From Sphingobium sp. EM0848 (GTDB lineage Bacteria > Pseudomonadota > Alphaproteobacteria > Sphingomonadales > Sphingomonadaceae): a stretch of 64,000 bases of DNA. The stretch covers positions 57,033-121,032 of the forward strand of contig NZ_JABXWB010000002.1 in the NCBI RefSeq assembly GCF_013375555.1, written 5' to 3'. Positions 33,351-42,286 of this stretch are shown here, piece by piece. The first letter of the stretch is position 1; each line of letters begins with the position of its first letter. Below the pieces are notes generated by a model. It made no database searches, was not told where the DNA came from, and saw only the letters and a program-made list of their open reading frames with translations. Position numbers and translations under genes: made by a program.

Positions 33351-35977
33351 GCCTGCAACTCCGGCGGATCAGCCTCAACAATTTCCGCAAGTTCCGCGAG
33401 CCCCTGACGATCGAGGGGTTGGGTGAGGGGCTCAACATCATCATCGAGCCCAATGAGAGTGGGAAATCCACGATCCTTGAGGCCCTGCGCGCGGCTTTCT
33501 TCGTCCGCCACGCCACGAAGAATCAGCTCGCCCAGAGTTTTGCGCCTTATGGCGAGGCGGTCGCGCCAGAGATCGAAGTCAGTTTCGATATTGGCGCCGA
33601 CAGCTGGAAAATCGCCAAGCGCTTTCTCAAAGGCCCTCAGGTCGAAGTCACGGGGCCGCAGGGTCGGGCGCAGGGCGAGGAGGCCGAGAATCGCCTGCAG
33701 GCACTTCTTGGGTTCGTCAAGGATAGCAGCCAGCGCGGTGACCCGGCCACCTATGGCGCGCTCGGTCTGCTTTGGGTTCCGCAGGCGCAGGCGCTCGAAG
33801 TGACGGCACCCGGCAGCATCGTGCGCAGCAGCATCCAGGCGACGCTTGAGGCGGAGGTCGGGACGATCGTCGGCGGCGCTGCCTATGAGCGCGTCCAAAA
33901 GCGGATCGATGAGCAATATGACATTTACTGGACGCCCACTGGAAAGGCGCAGTCGAAGGGGCGTTGGCAGGCGGCGCGGGATCGTGACCAGCAGGCGCGG
34001 CAGACCGCTGCGGACGCGGCTGTTCGGCTCAATGCGCTCGAAAAGAGCTTCAGCGAGCTAGAAACGGCGCGCGGCCGACTCAAGGTTATCGAGCGGGAGC
34101 TGACGGACGAGACCGAGCAAGAACAGCGCGCGAATCTCGTTCAGTCTCTGGAGATAGCCAAGGCTGCCGCGCAGATTCTTGAAACCCGCAAAGCCGAACA
34201 TGAAAATATCTCTACGAACCTCGATCGCCTCGAGGATCTGCATGCTCAGCACGAGGCCGCGAGAGAAGCGCTGACGGCCGCTGATGAATCTTTGGCTGCA
34301 ATCACCGCCGATCGCGAGCGGCTTGCAGCTCAGCTGGAAGCGGGACGCACGAAAGTCGCGGATGCAAAGGCAGCGCTCGACAAGGCGCGCGATGATCGCG
34401 CCACAGCCCGTCAGGCGCTTGTAGAGGGGGAGGGACGTCTCGCTGGGCGTCAGCGCCGCGCGGCGATCGCCGATGCGCACCAGCGGTGCACCGATCTACT
34501 CGACCTTGAAAGGCGACTGGTCGATGCTCGCAATCAGGCCGCACGGGTCATTCCGGCTGAGGCGCTCGCTCGCCTGGAGGCCAATGACCGCGCTGTCGCG
34601 GAGGCGCGGGCAGCCGTCAATGCTGGCGCTACCACAATCGAGCTTACGGGCGACGCTACGGGCATCACCATGGACGGCGAGCCCCTGACACCAAATAGCC
34701 CGCGCACCTTGACCGGTGAGACACAGATTGCCCTGGGTGACGGCATCCTCTTCATCCGCCCGCCGGCAACGGCGGCCAGCGCGACAGCCCGCCTCGCCGA
34801 ATTGCTCGAGCGACAGGATCTGGAACTGGCCGAATTGGATGTGGCCGACCTCGCTGCGGCGCGGACGCGAAACGATACTTCGCGCGACGCGCAGGGGACC
34901 GTCCAACTGCTGGAAACCAAGATCACCGGCCTCACGCCGGCGCAGCCGCTGTTGGATCTTGCGGCAGGCCCTGATGCGCTCAAGCTGTTCGTGGCCAGTG
35001 TCCCAGCGGAATCGTCGGCGTCCGATGAAGACGAGATCTCGACCGATCAGCTCACCCGCAGCGTGGAAGAGGCGGAAACTGCCGCGGTACGCGCTGAAAC
35101 GCTGCACGACCAAGCCGTTCAGGATCTCCGTGAAATAGAGGATAAGGACCGACCGCTGGCCGCCGAGCAGGCGGGCGCCGAGCGCGATCAGACCCATGCG
35201 TCTGATCGCATCGCTCAGATCGAAGGAAAATCCGATTTTGCCGGGCTTGCCGACGCCATCGGCAAAGCCCGGGAAGATGCTGTCCAGGCCGCTGTCAAAC
35301 TGGCCGAAGCGAAGCGAGACGCCACGGCTCATGATGTGCAGGCGATCAACCGCAAGATCGAAACGATCGATAGCCGGGCAAGGGCCGGTCAAACCCGTCG
35401 GAGCGACCTCGAAAAGGATATCGCGCGCCTTGAGGCGATCATTGAGAGCGAGGGCGGCAAGGGCCTGGCGAGCCTGGCCGCGGCCGCAGCCGAAGAAGCC
35501 GACGCCGCAACACAGGCGCTGACGCGGCTCGACGAAGAGGCAGCTACGATCAAACTGCTCAAGGATGTGCTGGACGAGGCGCGCGCTGAGGCATCCCGGA
35601 CCTTTGTTGGCCCGGTGGCCCAACGCGCCCGAGTGCATGTCGAGCGCCTGTTTCCCGGCGCCGACCTCAGCTTCGATGAAGAGCTCGGCCTGGCCTCGGT
35701 CACGCGATCCGGTCTGAGCGAAGCCTGCGGAACGCTCTCAAAGGGGACGCAGGAGCAGCTGGCGGTCCTGACCCGCCTCGCCTTTGCCGACATGCTGCTG
35801 GAGCAGGGAACACCGGTTTCGCTGATTCTCGACGATCCGCTGGTCTATTCCGACGACGGCCGGCTCGATCTGATGACGGAAATCCTGGAGGAAGCCTCCC
35901 AACGCATGCAGGTGATCCTGCTGACGTGCCGCGATCGGGCATTCCGGCATTTGACTGCAACTCGAGTACAGATCTGA
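33347..35977 (+). CDS. Rad50/SbcC-like (YhaN-type) SMC-family ATPase
   Basis: An 876-residue ATPase starting at GTG 33347. N-terminal half-site: LNNFRKFREPLTIEGLGEG and Walker A EPNESGKST (about 34-42). C-terminal half-site: ABC signature GTLSKGTQEQ (about 796) and Walker B LILDDPLVYSDDGR (about 825). Between them are two long coiled-coil arms (about 200-390 and 530-760) separated by a beta-rich insert (TIELTGDATGITMDGEPL, about 430-480). No CxxC zinc hook is present, so it differs from canonical Rad50 and fits the YhaN type. It would regulate the Mre11-like nuclease at DNA ends. Confidence 0.88.
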   Translation: MSLQLRRISLNNFRKFREPLTIEGLGEGLNIIIEPNESGKSTILEALRAAFFVRHATKNQLAQSFAPYGEAVAPEIEVSFDIGADSWKIAKRFLKGPQVEVTGPQGRAQGEEAENRLQALLGFVKDSSQRGDPATYGALGLLWVPQAQALEVTAPGSIVRSSIQATLEAEVGTIVGGAAYERVQKRIDEQYDIYWTPTGKAQSKGRWQAARDRDQQARQTAADAAVRLNALEKSFSELETARGRLKVIERELTDETEQEQRANLVQSLEIAKAAAQILETRKAEHENISTNLDRLEDLHAQHEAAREALTAADESLAAITADRERLAAQLEAGRTKVADAKAALDKARDDRATARQALVEGEGRLAGRQRRAAIADAHQRCTDLLDLERRLVDARNQAARVIPAEALARLEANDRAVAEARAAVNAGATTIELTGDATGITMDGEPLTPNSPRTLTGETQIALGDGILFIRPPATAASATARLAELLERQDLELAELDVADLAAARTRNDTSRDAQGTVQLLETKITGLTPAQPLLDLAAGPDALKLFVASVPAESSASDEDEISTDQLTRSVEEAETAAVRAETLHDQAVQDLREIEDKDRPLAAEQAGAERDQTHASDRIAQIEGKSDFAGLADAIGKAREDAVQAAVKLAEAKRDATAHDVQAINRKIETIDSRARAGQTRRSDLEKDIARLEAIIESEGGKGLASLAAAAAEEADAATQALTRLDEEAATIKLLKDVLDEARAEASRTFVGPVAQRARVHVERLFPGADLSFDEELGLASVTRSGLSEACGTLSKGTQEQLAVLTRLAFADMLLEQGTPVSLILDDPLVYSDDGRLDLMTEILEEASQRMQVILLTCRDRAFRHLTATRVQI

Positions 35978-36173
35978 GGTGACAGGAAGGCGAGATTGCA
36001 CTTTATGGGATTGCCGAAGGCGCTATCTATCCATTTGGTTCTATTCAATTTGGTCGGGATATAGGGGGAAGCATGACAGATCCTACGCTAACAGCGCTAT
36101 GCTGTGAATAATACAGCTAGAAGAACGAGCGAATTTCGATCTGCACGCGCAGTTTACTGACTTGGGAAATCAA

Positions 36174-39100
36174 ATGACCGACTCTCTCCGCAAACTTCTA
36201 TTGGCCATCGTCCCAAACGATGGATCAGCAGTCGGCAATTTGACTTTGGCTGCGGCTATGCGCGAATCAGTACCTGACCTTAGTGACGAAGCATACCAGC
36301 GCATCCGAGACGGGCTGATCGCGGATGGCATACTCGGCAAAGGTCGCGGCCGCGGCGGGTCAGTTTTTCTGCTGGGGCTCGACGACGACGAGGACGAGAT
36401 TGACGATGGAGATGGGGACGGCTTCTCGCTGACGGCGCAAGAGGCTTCGGCGCCTGCTGCCCCCAAGACCGGCGGTAAAAAGAAGGTCGTGCGCAAATCG
36501 GACGGGCCGATGCAGGTGCTGAGCTATCGTCACGCAGAAACGCGGGTGAACAACCCCGAGGTTGGTATGGTGCATCCGGACAACGATCCGGATCAGCCTA
36601 AGACCGTCTGGAAGTACGATCCTCACCTCGACCCAGAACTGATGTTCGACAGCCAGCGCGGGGTGGTCGAGAAGTTGATCGACGATGCGCTGGCGTCTGG
36701 GGATGCTGATGCGATGCGCGATGCGCTGGTGGAACTGAAGCGGCTCCAGGAGCCGTATCTCAACTGGGCGGGCAAGGCCGAGGGGACAAGCTTCGCGGTC
36801 GATACCGTGTCGCTGCATGTCCATGAGCGGGTGGACCCGGCCACGATCCTTGCCAATGCGCGCAAGCGGCTGAAGGGCGAGAAGGCGGGCGAGGCATGGC
36901 GACAGGCAGACCTGTTCGCGGCCGCGTTCGAGAACTTGCCGCTTCGTCAAGCGCTGGACTTCTACCACCATGAGAAGGGTTGGTCGAACCGGCTGATCGC
37001 GGGCGACAGCCTGCTGGTCATGAATTCCCTGCTGCACAAGGAGTCGATGGCTGGCAAGGTGCAGATGATTTACATCGATCCGCCCTATGGCATCAAATAC
37101 GGGTCGAATTTCCAGCCGTTCACCAACAAGCGTGAGGTGAAGGACGGCGATGATGCCGACCTCACGCAAGAACCGGAGATGATCAAGGCGTTCCGCGACA
37201 CATGGGAACTCGGCATCCACTCCTACCTGACCTATCTGCGTGACAGGCTGCTTCTGGCCAAGGAACTGCTGCATGAGAGCGGCAGCGTGTTCGTGCAGAT
37301 TTCCGATGAAAATCTTCACACGGTTCGTGCAGTTCTCGACGATGTTTTCGGTAGAGGCCAATTCGTTTCGCAGATTACAGTCGCAAAAACGACCGGTGCT
37401 TCTAGCCTCACGCTTTCAGGTGTAGCAGACTACCTGCTTTGGTATGCAAAGGACTTGGGCTCACTTAAATACCGCAGCCTCTACATCCAAAAGGAGTTGG
37501 GCGGAGCAGGCGCTTCACAATACAGCCTCTATGAAGATGATCGGGGTGAGAGAAAGCCCATCGGTGTTCATAAGCTCAGTCCGTCGGACAGACCTTTCAG
37601 TCACGGTGACGCTCGCAGTCAAAAACCGCCCGGTGATTTCCCGGTAAAATTGCAGGGAAAAGAGGTCGTCCCCGGAAAAGGATACTGGAAAACCGGCCAA
37701 GAGGGCATGCCACGTTTGGGAAAGGCGAACAGGCTGATGTTCGTCGGAAATACGCTTCGCTACGTCCGATATTTGGATGACTTTCCGGTTTTTCCCTACA
37801 CGAATGTATGGACGGACACAGGCACCTCGGGTTTCGCTGATCCGAAAGTGTATGTCGTCCAGACAAACGTAACAATTGTCGAACGGTGCCTCCTTATGAC
37901 CACCGATCCCGGCGATTTAGTACTCGATCCAACGTGCGGTTCGGGGACAACTCCTCTCGTCGCTGAGAGGTGGGGGCGCCGCTGGATCACCTGCGACACC
38001 AGCCGTGTTGCCGCCACGCTGGCCAAGCAACGCTTGATGACGGCGAGCTTTGATTATTTCGCGCTACGCTATCCGCACGAGGGGCTGAGGGGCGGATTCG
38101 TTTATGAGACTGTCCCACACATCACTTTGAAGAGCATCGCCAATAATCCCGATATCGACACGATCTACGAAGAGAAACACCCAGCCATCGCCGCAGCGCT
38201 GGACTCGTTGAACGCCGCCTTGCTCGCCAATCCACCCGCACCAATCAAACCTGTGCAAGGCTCGCGCAAGGGCAACCCCATTACCTTTACCTCCGGCGAA
38301 CGGCTGGACGAATGGGAAGTGCCGTTCGACTTCCCGACCGGCTGGCCGGAAGCAGCCAAGCAGTCCTTCGCCGCTTTCCACATGGCCCGGCAGGCGATGC
38401 AGGCCGCGATGGATCAGTCGATCAAGGACCATGCGGAACAGGAAACGCTTTACGACAAGCCCGAAGTGGACAAGAGCCGCCTACGGATCACCGGCCCATT
38501 TTCCGTCGAGGCCGTTCCCGCGCCCACCGTATTATCGCTCGATGAATCAGCCCCTCCCGAAGAGGCTGACGCCACCGTCGCGAGGTCTGGCGAAACGTCC
38601 CGCCAGACACAATGGCGCGATGAACTGATCCGCACCGGGATCCGCGCAAAGGGCGGGGCCATGCTGAAGTTCACCGATCTCGAAGCCATCCCCGGCGTCA
38701 AGCATCTTCATGCGTCGGGCACTCTGGACAGCGGGGAACGGGTCGTCGTGAGCTTCGGGCCAGAACACGCCGCGCTTGAGCAGAAGCAGGTAGAGCGCGC
38801 CATCGAGGACGCGCAGACCTTGGTGCCCAAGCCCAAGTTCGTGGTTTTCTGTGCCTTCACCTTCGATCCGGAAGCAGCGAAGGATATCGACGAGACCAAC
38901 TGGCCCGGCGTCACTCTGCTCAAGGCCCAAATGAACACCGACCTGTTGACCGAGGATCTAAAGAAGGCCCGTTCTTCCAACCAATCGTTCTGGCTGATGG
39001 GGCAACCCGAGGTGGAGCTGAAGCAGGTCGGCGACAATTGGCAGGTCGAGGTTCATGGCTTCGACTACTTCGATCCCCGCGAGGGCACACTGGTTTCAGG

Positions 39101-39371
39101 TGGCAAGTCCAAGATCGCCATGTGGTCGCTGGATACCGACTATGATGGGCGCAGCCTCATGCCGCATCAATTATTCTTCCCGATGGCCGGCGCAAAAGAT
39201 GGCTGGAACCGCCTGAAAAAGACAATCCGCGCCGAATTGGACGAGGACCTTTTGGAGCAATTCCATGGCACGGTTTCCTTGCCCTTCGAGGCCGGGGACC
39301 ATCGCCGGGTCGCGATCAAGATTGTCGATGACCGGGGCATCGAGTCACTCAAGATCATGAACTTGGAGTGA
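36174..39371 (+). CDS. mod: Type III restriction-modification methyltransferase (Mod)
   Basis: A 1,065-residue adenine methyltransferase subunit. The N-terminal about 70 residues form a winged-helix-like region. The catalytic part has motif IV IDPPYGIKYG (about 302) before motif I DPTCGSGTT (about 585), the beta-class order; the sequence between them (about 380-580) is the target-recognition region. The C-terminal third is an extension not seen in short Mod proteins. ATG 36174 is preferred over an in-frame TTG four codons earlier. The TGA overlaps the GTG of res. Base composition falls in the recognition region (hand-counted 52% at 37381-37440 and 48% at 37441-37500, versus 63% at 36901-36960), consistent with exchange of that domain. 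Confidence 0.9.
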   Translation: MTDSLRKLLLAIVPNDGSAVGNLTLAAAMRESVPDLSDEAYQRIRDGLIADGILGKGRGRGGSVFLLGLDDDEDEIDDGDGDGFSLTAQEASAPAAPKTGGKKKVVRKSDGPMQVLSYRHAETRVNNPEVGMVHPDNDPDQPKTVWKYDPHLDPELMFDSQRGVVEKLIDDALASGDADAMRDALVELKRLQEPYLNWAGKAEGTSFAVDTVSLHVHERVDPATILANARKRLKGEKAGEAWRQADLFAAAFENLPLRQALDFYHHEKGWSNRLIAGDSLLVMNSLLHKESMAGKVQMIYIDPPYGIKYGSNFQPFTNKREVKDGDDADLTQEPEMIKAFRDTWELGIHSYLTYLRDRLLLAKELLHESGSVFVQISDENLHTVRAVLDDVFGRGQFVSQITVAKTTGASSLTLSGVADYLLWYAKDLGSLKYRSLYIQKELGGAGASQYSLYEDDRGERKPIGVHKLSPSDRPFSHGDARSQKPPGDFPVKLQGKEVVPGKGYWKTGQEGMPRLGKANRLMFVGNTLRYVRYLDDFPVFPYTNVWTDTGTSGFADPKVYVVQTNVTIVERCLLMTTDPGDLVLDPTCGSGTTPLVAERWGRRWITCDTSRVAATLAKQRLMTASFDYFALRYPHEGLRGGFVYETVPHITLKSIANNPDIDTIYEEKHPAIAAALDSLNAALLANPPAPIKPVQGSRKGNPITFTSGERLDEWEVPFDFPTGWPEAAKQSFAAFHMARQAMQAAMDQSIKDHAEQETLYDKPEVDKSRLRITGPFSVEAVPAPTVLSLDESAPPEEADATVARSGETSRQTQWRDELIRTGIRAKGGAMLKFTDLEAIPGVKHLHASGTLDSGERVVVSFGPEHAALEQKQVERAIEDAQTLVPKPKFVVFCAFTFDPEAAKDIDETNWPGVTLLKAQMNTDLLTEDLKKARSSNQSFWLMGQPEVELKQVGDNWQVEVHGFDYFDPREGTLVSGGKSKIAMWSLDTDYDGRSLMPHQLFFPMAGAKDGWNRLKKTIRAELDEDLLEQFHGTVSLPFEAGDHRRVAIKIVDDRGIESLKIMNLE

Positions 39372-42163
39372 CGGCGGTGACCAAGCCCAAGTCGCTCATC
39401 ATCAACACGCCGTTTGTATGCCCCCAGCAACACTGGGCACCAAAGCAGGATGGCACGCTGGAAATCATTCCGGAGCGCCGCCCCGCCAGCTACGAGGTGT
39501 TCGATGCTCGGAACAACACCCGGCGAACCGAGAAGCTGGAACTGGTCGAGACGATCCGTGGGCGCGTCGATCAATGGCGCGAAGCTGGCTACCCCGGCGT
39601 GACGATCGTCACCCGCCGCCTCCTCGAACACTGGCATGACAACACAGCGCGGGAATACCCGTTCTACTTCTGCCAGCTAGAGGCCATCGAGACGCTGATT
39701 TGGTGGCTTGAAGGCGCGGAGGAATACAAACAAGGCATCCATGTCCCCGGCGACGGCGGTGCATGGCAGCGCCTGTGCAACAAGATGGCGACGGGCGCGG
39801 GCAAGACGACGGTGATGGCCATGATCATCACATGGCAGGTGTTGAACGCGCTGACCTATCCGAAGCGAAACAAGGATTTCAGCCGGGCCATCTTCATCGT
39901 CGCCCCGGGCCTAACGGTGAAGGGGCGGCTTCAAGTGCTGATCCCCAGCGCCGGCAGCTACTACGACGAGTTCAATCTGTGCCCGTCCGAAGCGCTGCGC
40001 CAGAAGCTGAACCAGGCCGAAGTCCTGATCGAAAACTGGCACACGCTGATGCCAGCCACCGAACCCAAACGCTCGGTCGTCAAGAAGGGCGCTGAGACCG
40101 ACGAGGCATTTACCCGCCGTGTCCTGGGCAAACTCGCTGCCTTCAAGGATATCGTCGTCATCAATGACGAGGCACACCACGCCTATCGCAAGCCCGCCGA
40201 GGTGAAGATCAGCAAGAAGCAGGCGGAAGAGGCCGGGATCGATCTTGACGAGGCCACTCGCTGGATCGAGGGACTAGACCGGCTGCATAAGACCCGCCGC
40301 ATCCAGCGGTGCTTTGACCTGTCCGCCACCCCATTCGCGCCGACCGGCAAGGCTAGTACCGACACCGCCCTATTCGATTGGATCGTTTCCGATTTTGGCC
40401 TTAACGATGCGATTGAAGCGGGGCTCGTGAAAACGCCGCGTGTCGTGGTGCGGGACGATGCCATGCCCGATGCTAAGACGTTGCGCTCCAAGCTCTACCA
40501 CATCTATCGCGATCCGGCGGTAGCAGAGGATCTGAACCGCAAAGCTGAGGCACATGAGGCGCTGCCGAAGCTAGTCAAGGACGCCTATACGATCCTTGGT
40601 GCTGACTGGCGCGCGACAGCCAAGCAGTGGGCGGATAGCAAGCACCATTCACCGCCCGTCATGCTCACTGTGTGCAACCGGACCGAAACGGCTGCGCGTA
40701 TCGAGCACTTCTTCAATCAAGGTGATTGCCACTGGCCGGAGCTTCAGGCGCCTGGCAAGACCTTGCGGGTCGACTCCCGCGTCATGGAGAAGGCTGAGGT
40801 TGGGGAAACTGCCGGGGCCGACAAGGGCTACGAGGCCCGGCTAGAGCAAGTGATAAACGAGGCTGCCATCCCGGAGACACGGAAAGAGCAGCTTTGGGGA
40901 ATGAAGAAAGAAGAATTGCTGCGGGAGATCGTCGATAATGTCGGCAAGCGCGGCGGTGCTGGCCAAAATCTCCAGAAGGTCATTTCGGTGGCTATGCTGT
41001 CCGAGGGTTGGGACGCGAAGAATGTCACCCACATCATGGGTCTGCGTGCCTTTACATCACAGCTGCTCTGCGAACAGGTCATCGGCCGCGGCCTACGGCG
41101 TGTCGGCTATGACAAGGACGATGACGGGCTGTTCCTACCTGAATATGTGAACGTCTTCGGCGTGCCGCTTTCGATCTACGAGCCGGGGGAGGGCGGGGAT
41201 GCCCCGCCGCCGCCCAAGCCCAGCACTCAGATTGACGTGGTGCCTGACCGGGCTTCTTTGGAACTGCGTTGGCCGAACGTGCTTCGCATCGAGACCGTGG
41301 TAAAACCGGAACTCACCGTTGATTGGGCCAAGGTCGAGCCTTTGCCGCTCGATCCGGTTGCCACCGTCATTAGCGCCGAGATTGCCCCTGCGCTTGGCGG
41401 TGCAGCGGACATGAGCAAAGTGACGGCAATTGACTTATCATTGCTGCCGGAAGAGTTCCGTCTTCAGCGCCTGACATTCGTGGCGGCGCGCAAGGCGTTT
41501 GCCGAACTCAAGGCCAACTTCAAGGGTAATGAGGAGTACCTTGTCCTCCAGCTTATCCGGCTGGTTGAAACCTTCTTACCCTCTGCAAAGATCAATATCC
41601 CGTCGCTGTTCCACAGCGATCCGGTCCGTCGCCGCATTCTGATCGCGCTCAACATCGACCTGATCGTGCGGCACGTGCTCCGGTTCGTGACCGAGCAGAA
41701 CACAACGGTTCTGACGCCGGTATTCGACGAAGAGAACCCCATTGGCAGCACCGGCCAGATGCGCGCGTGGTACACAACCAAGCCAAACATGCCGACTGGC
41801 AAGTCACACATTAGCCACGTCGTGGGGGACTCCGCTTGGGAGCAGTATGCCGCGAACGTATTTGAAAGCCGCGACGATGTAATTGCCTATGCCAAGAACG
41901 ATCACCTTGGTTTTCAGATACACTATCTCTGGCAGGGATCCCGCCGCCGATACATTCCCGATTTCATCGTCCGGCTGGCGAATGGAAAGACACTCGCCTT
42001 AGAGATCAAGGGAACAGACAGCGAGCAGAACAAGGCCAAACGAGAGGCCTTGGACGAGTGGGTTCAAGCGGTAAATTCGAGCGGTGGATTTGGCGAGTGG
42101 TCTTGGGATGTCGCCTTCGATCCTAACCAAATACACGACGTTGTGGCGCGTCACGAAAAATGA
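39368..42163 (+). CDS. res: Type III restriction endonuclease (Res)
   Basis: A 931-residue SF2 helicase-nuclease starting at GTG 39368. Walker A is MATGAGKTTVMAMII (about 143), the DEAH-type box is VVINDEAHHAYRK (about 264), and helicase motifs continue with FDLSATPFAPTGKAS and LCEQVIGRGLRRVGYD. The C-terminal nuclease has YIPDFIVRLANGKTLALEIKG (about 863-882; PD and E-x-K). With Mod it would cut unmodified foreign DNA after meeting inversely oriented target sites. It overlaps mod by four bases. A 123-base AT-richer gap separates it from the next large helicase gene. Confidence 0.9.
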   Translation: MTAVTKPKSLIINTPFVCPQQHWAPKQDGTLEIIPERRPASYEVFDARNNTRRTEKLELVETIRGRVDQWREAGYPGVTIVTRRLLEHWHDNTAREYPFYFCQLEAIETLIWWLEGAEEYKQGIHVPGDGGAWQRLCNKMATGAGKTTVMAMIITWQVLNALTYPKRNKDFSRAIFIVAPGLTVKGRLQVLIPSAGSYYDEFNLCPSEALRQKLNQAEVLIENWHTLMPATEPKRSVVKKGAETDEAFTRRVLGKLAAFKDIVVINDEAHHAYRKPAEVKISKKQAEEAGIDLDEATRWIEGLDRLHKTRRIQRCFDLSATPFAPTGKASTDTALFDWIVSDFGLNDAIEAGLVKTPRVVVRDDAMPDAKTLRSKLYHIYRDPAVAEDLNRKAEAHEALPKLVKDAYTILGADWRATAKQWADSKHHSPPVMLTVCNRTETAARIEHFFNQGDCHWPELQAPGKTLRVDSRVMEKAEVGETAGADKGYEARLEQVINEAAIPETRKEQLWGMKKEELLREIVDNVGKRGGAGQNLQKVISVAMLSEGWDAKNVTHIMGLRAFTSQLLCEQVIGRGLRRVGYDKDDDGLFLPEYVNVFGVPLSIYEPGEGGDAPPPPKPSTQIDVVPDRASLELRWPNVLRIETVVKPELTVDWAKVEPLPLDPVATVISAEIAPALGGAADMSKVTAIDLSLLPEEFRLQRLTFVAARKAFAELKANFKGNEEYLVLQLIRLVETFLPSAKINIPSLFHSDPVRRRILIALNIDLIVRHVLRFVTEQNTTVLTPVFDEENPIGSTGQMRAWYTTKPNMPTGKSHISHVVGDSAWEQYAANVFESRDDVIAYAKNDHLGFQIHYLWQGSRRRYIPDFIVRLANGKTLALEIKGTDSEQNKAKREALDEWVQAVNSSGGFGEWSWDVAFDPNQIHDVVARHEK

Positions 42164-42286
42164 ACATGACTGCGAATTGATAACGGTATCTTGGGGGCTA
42201 TCAATAATCACAAACCTACATTCGATGCGGGTAATTGATATCCACCCCCGCCTTTTCCGGCTCAATCCGGAAGGGGCTGCGACGCC

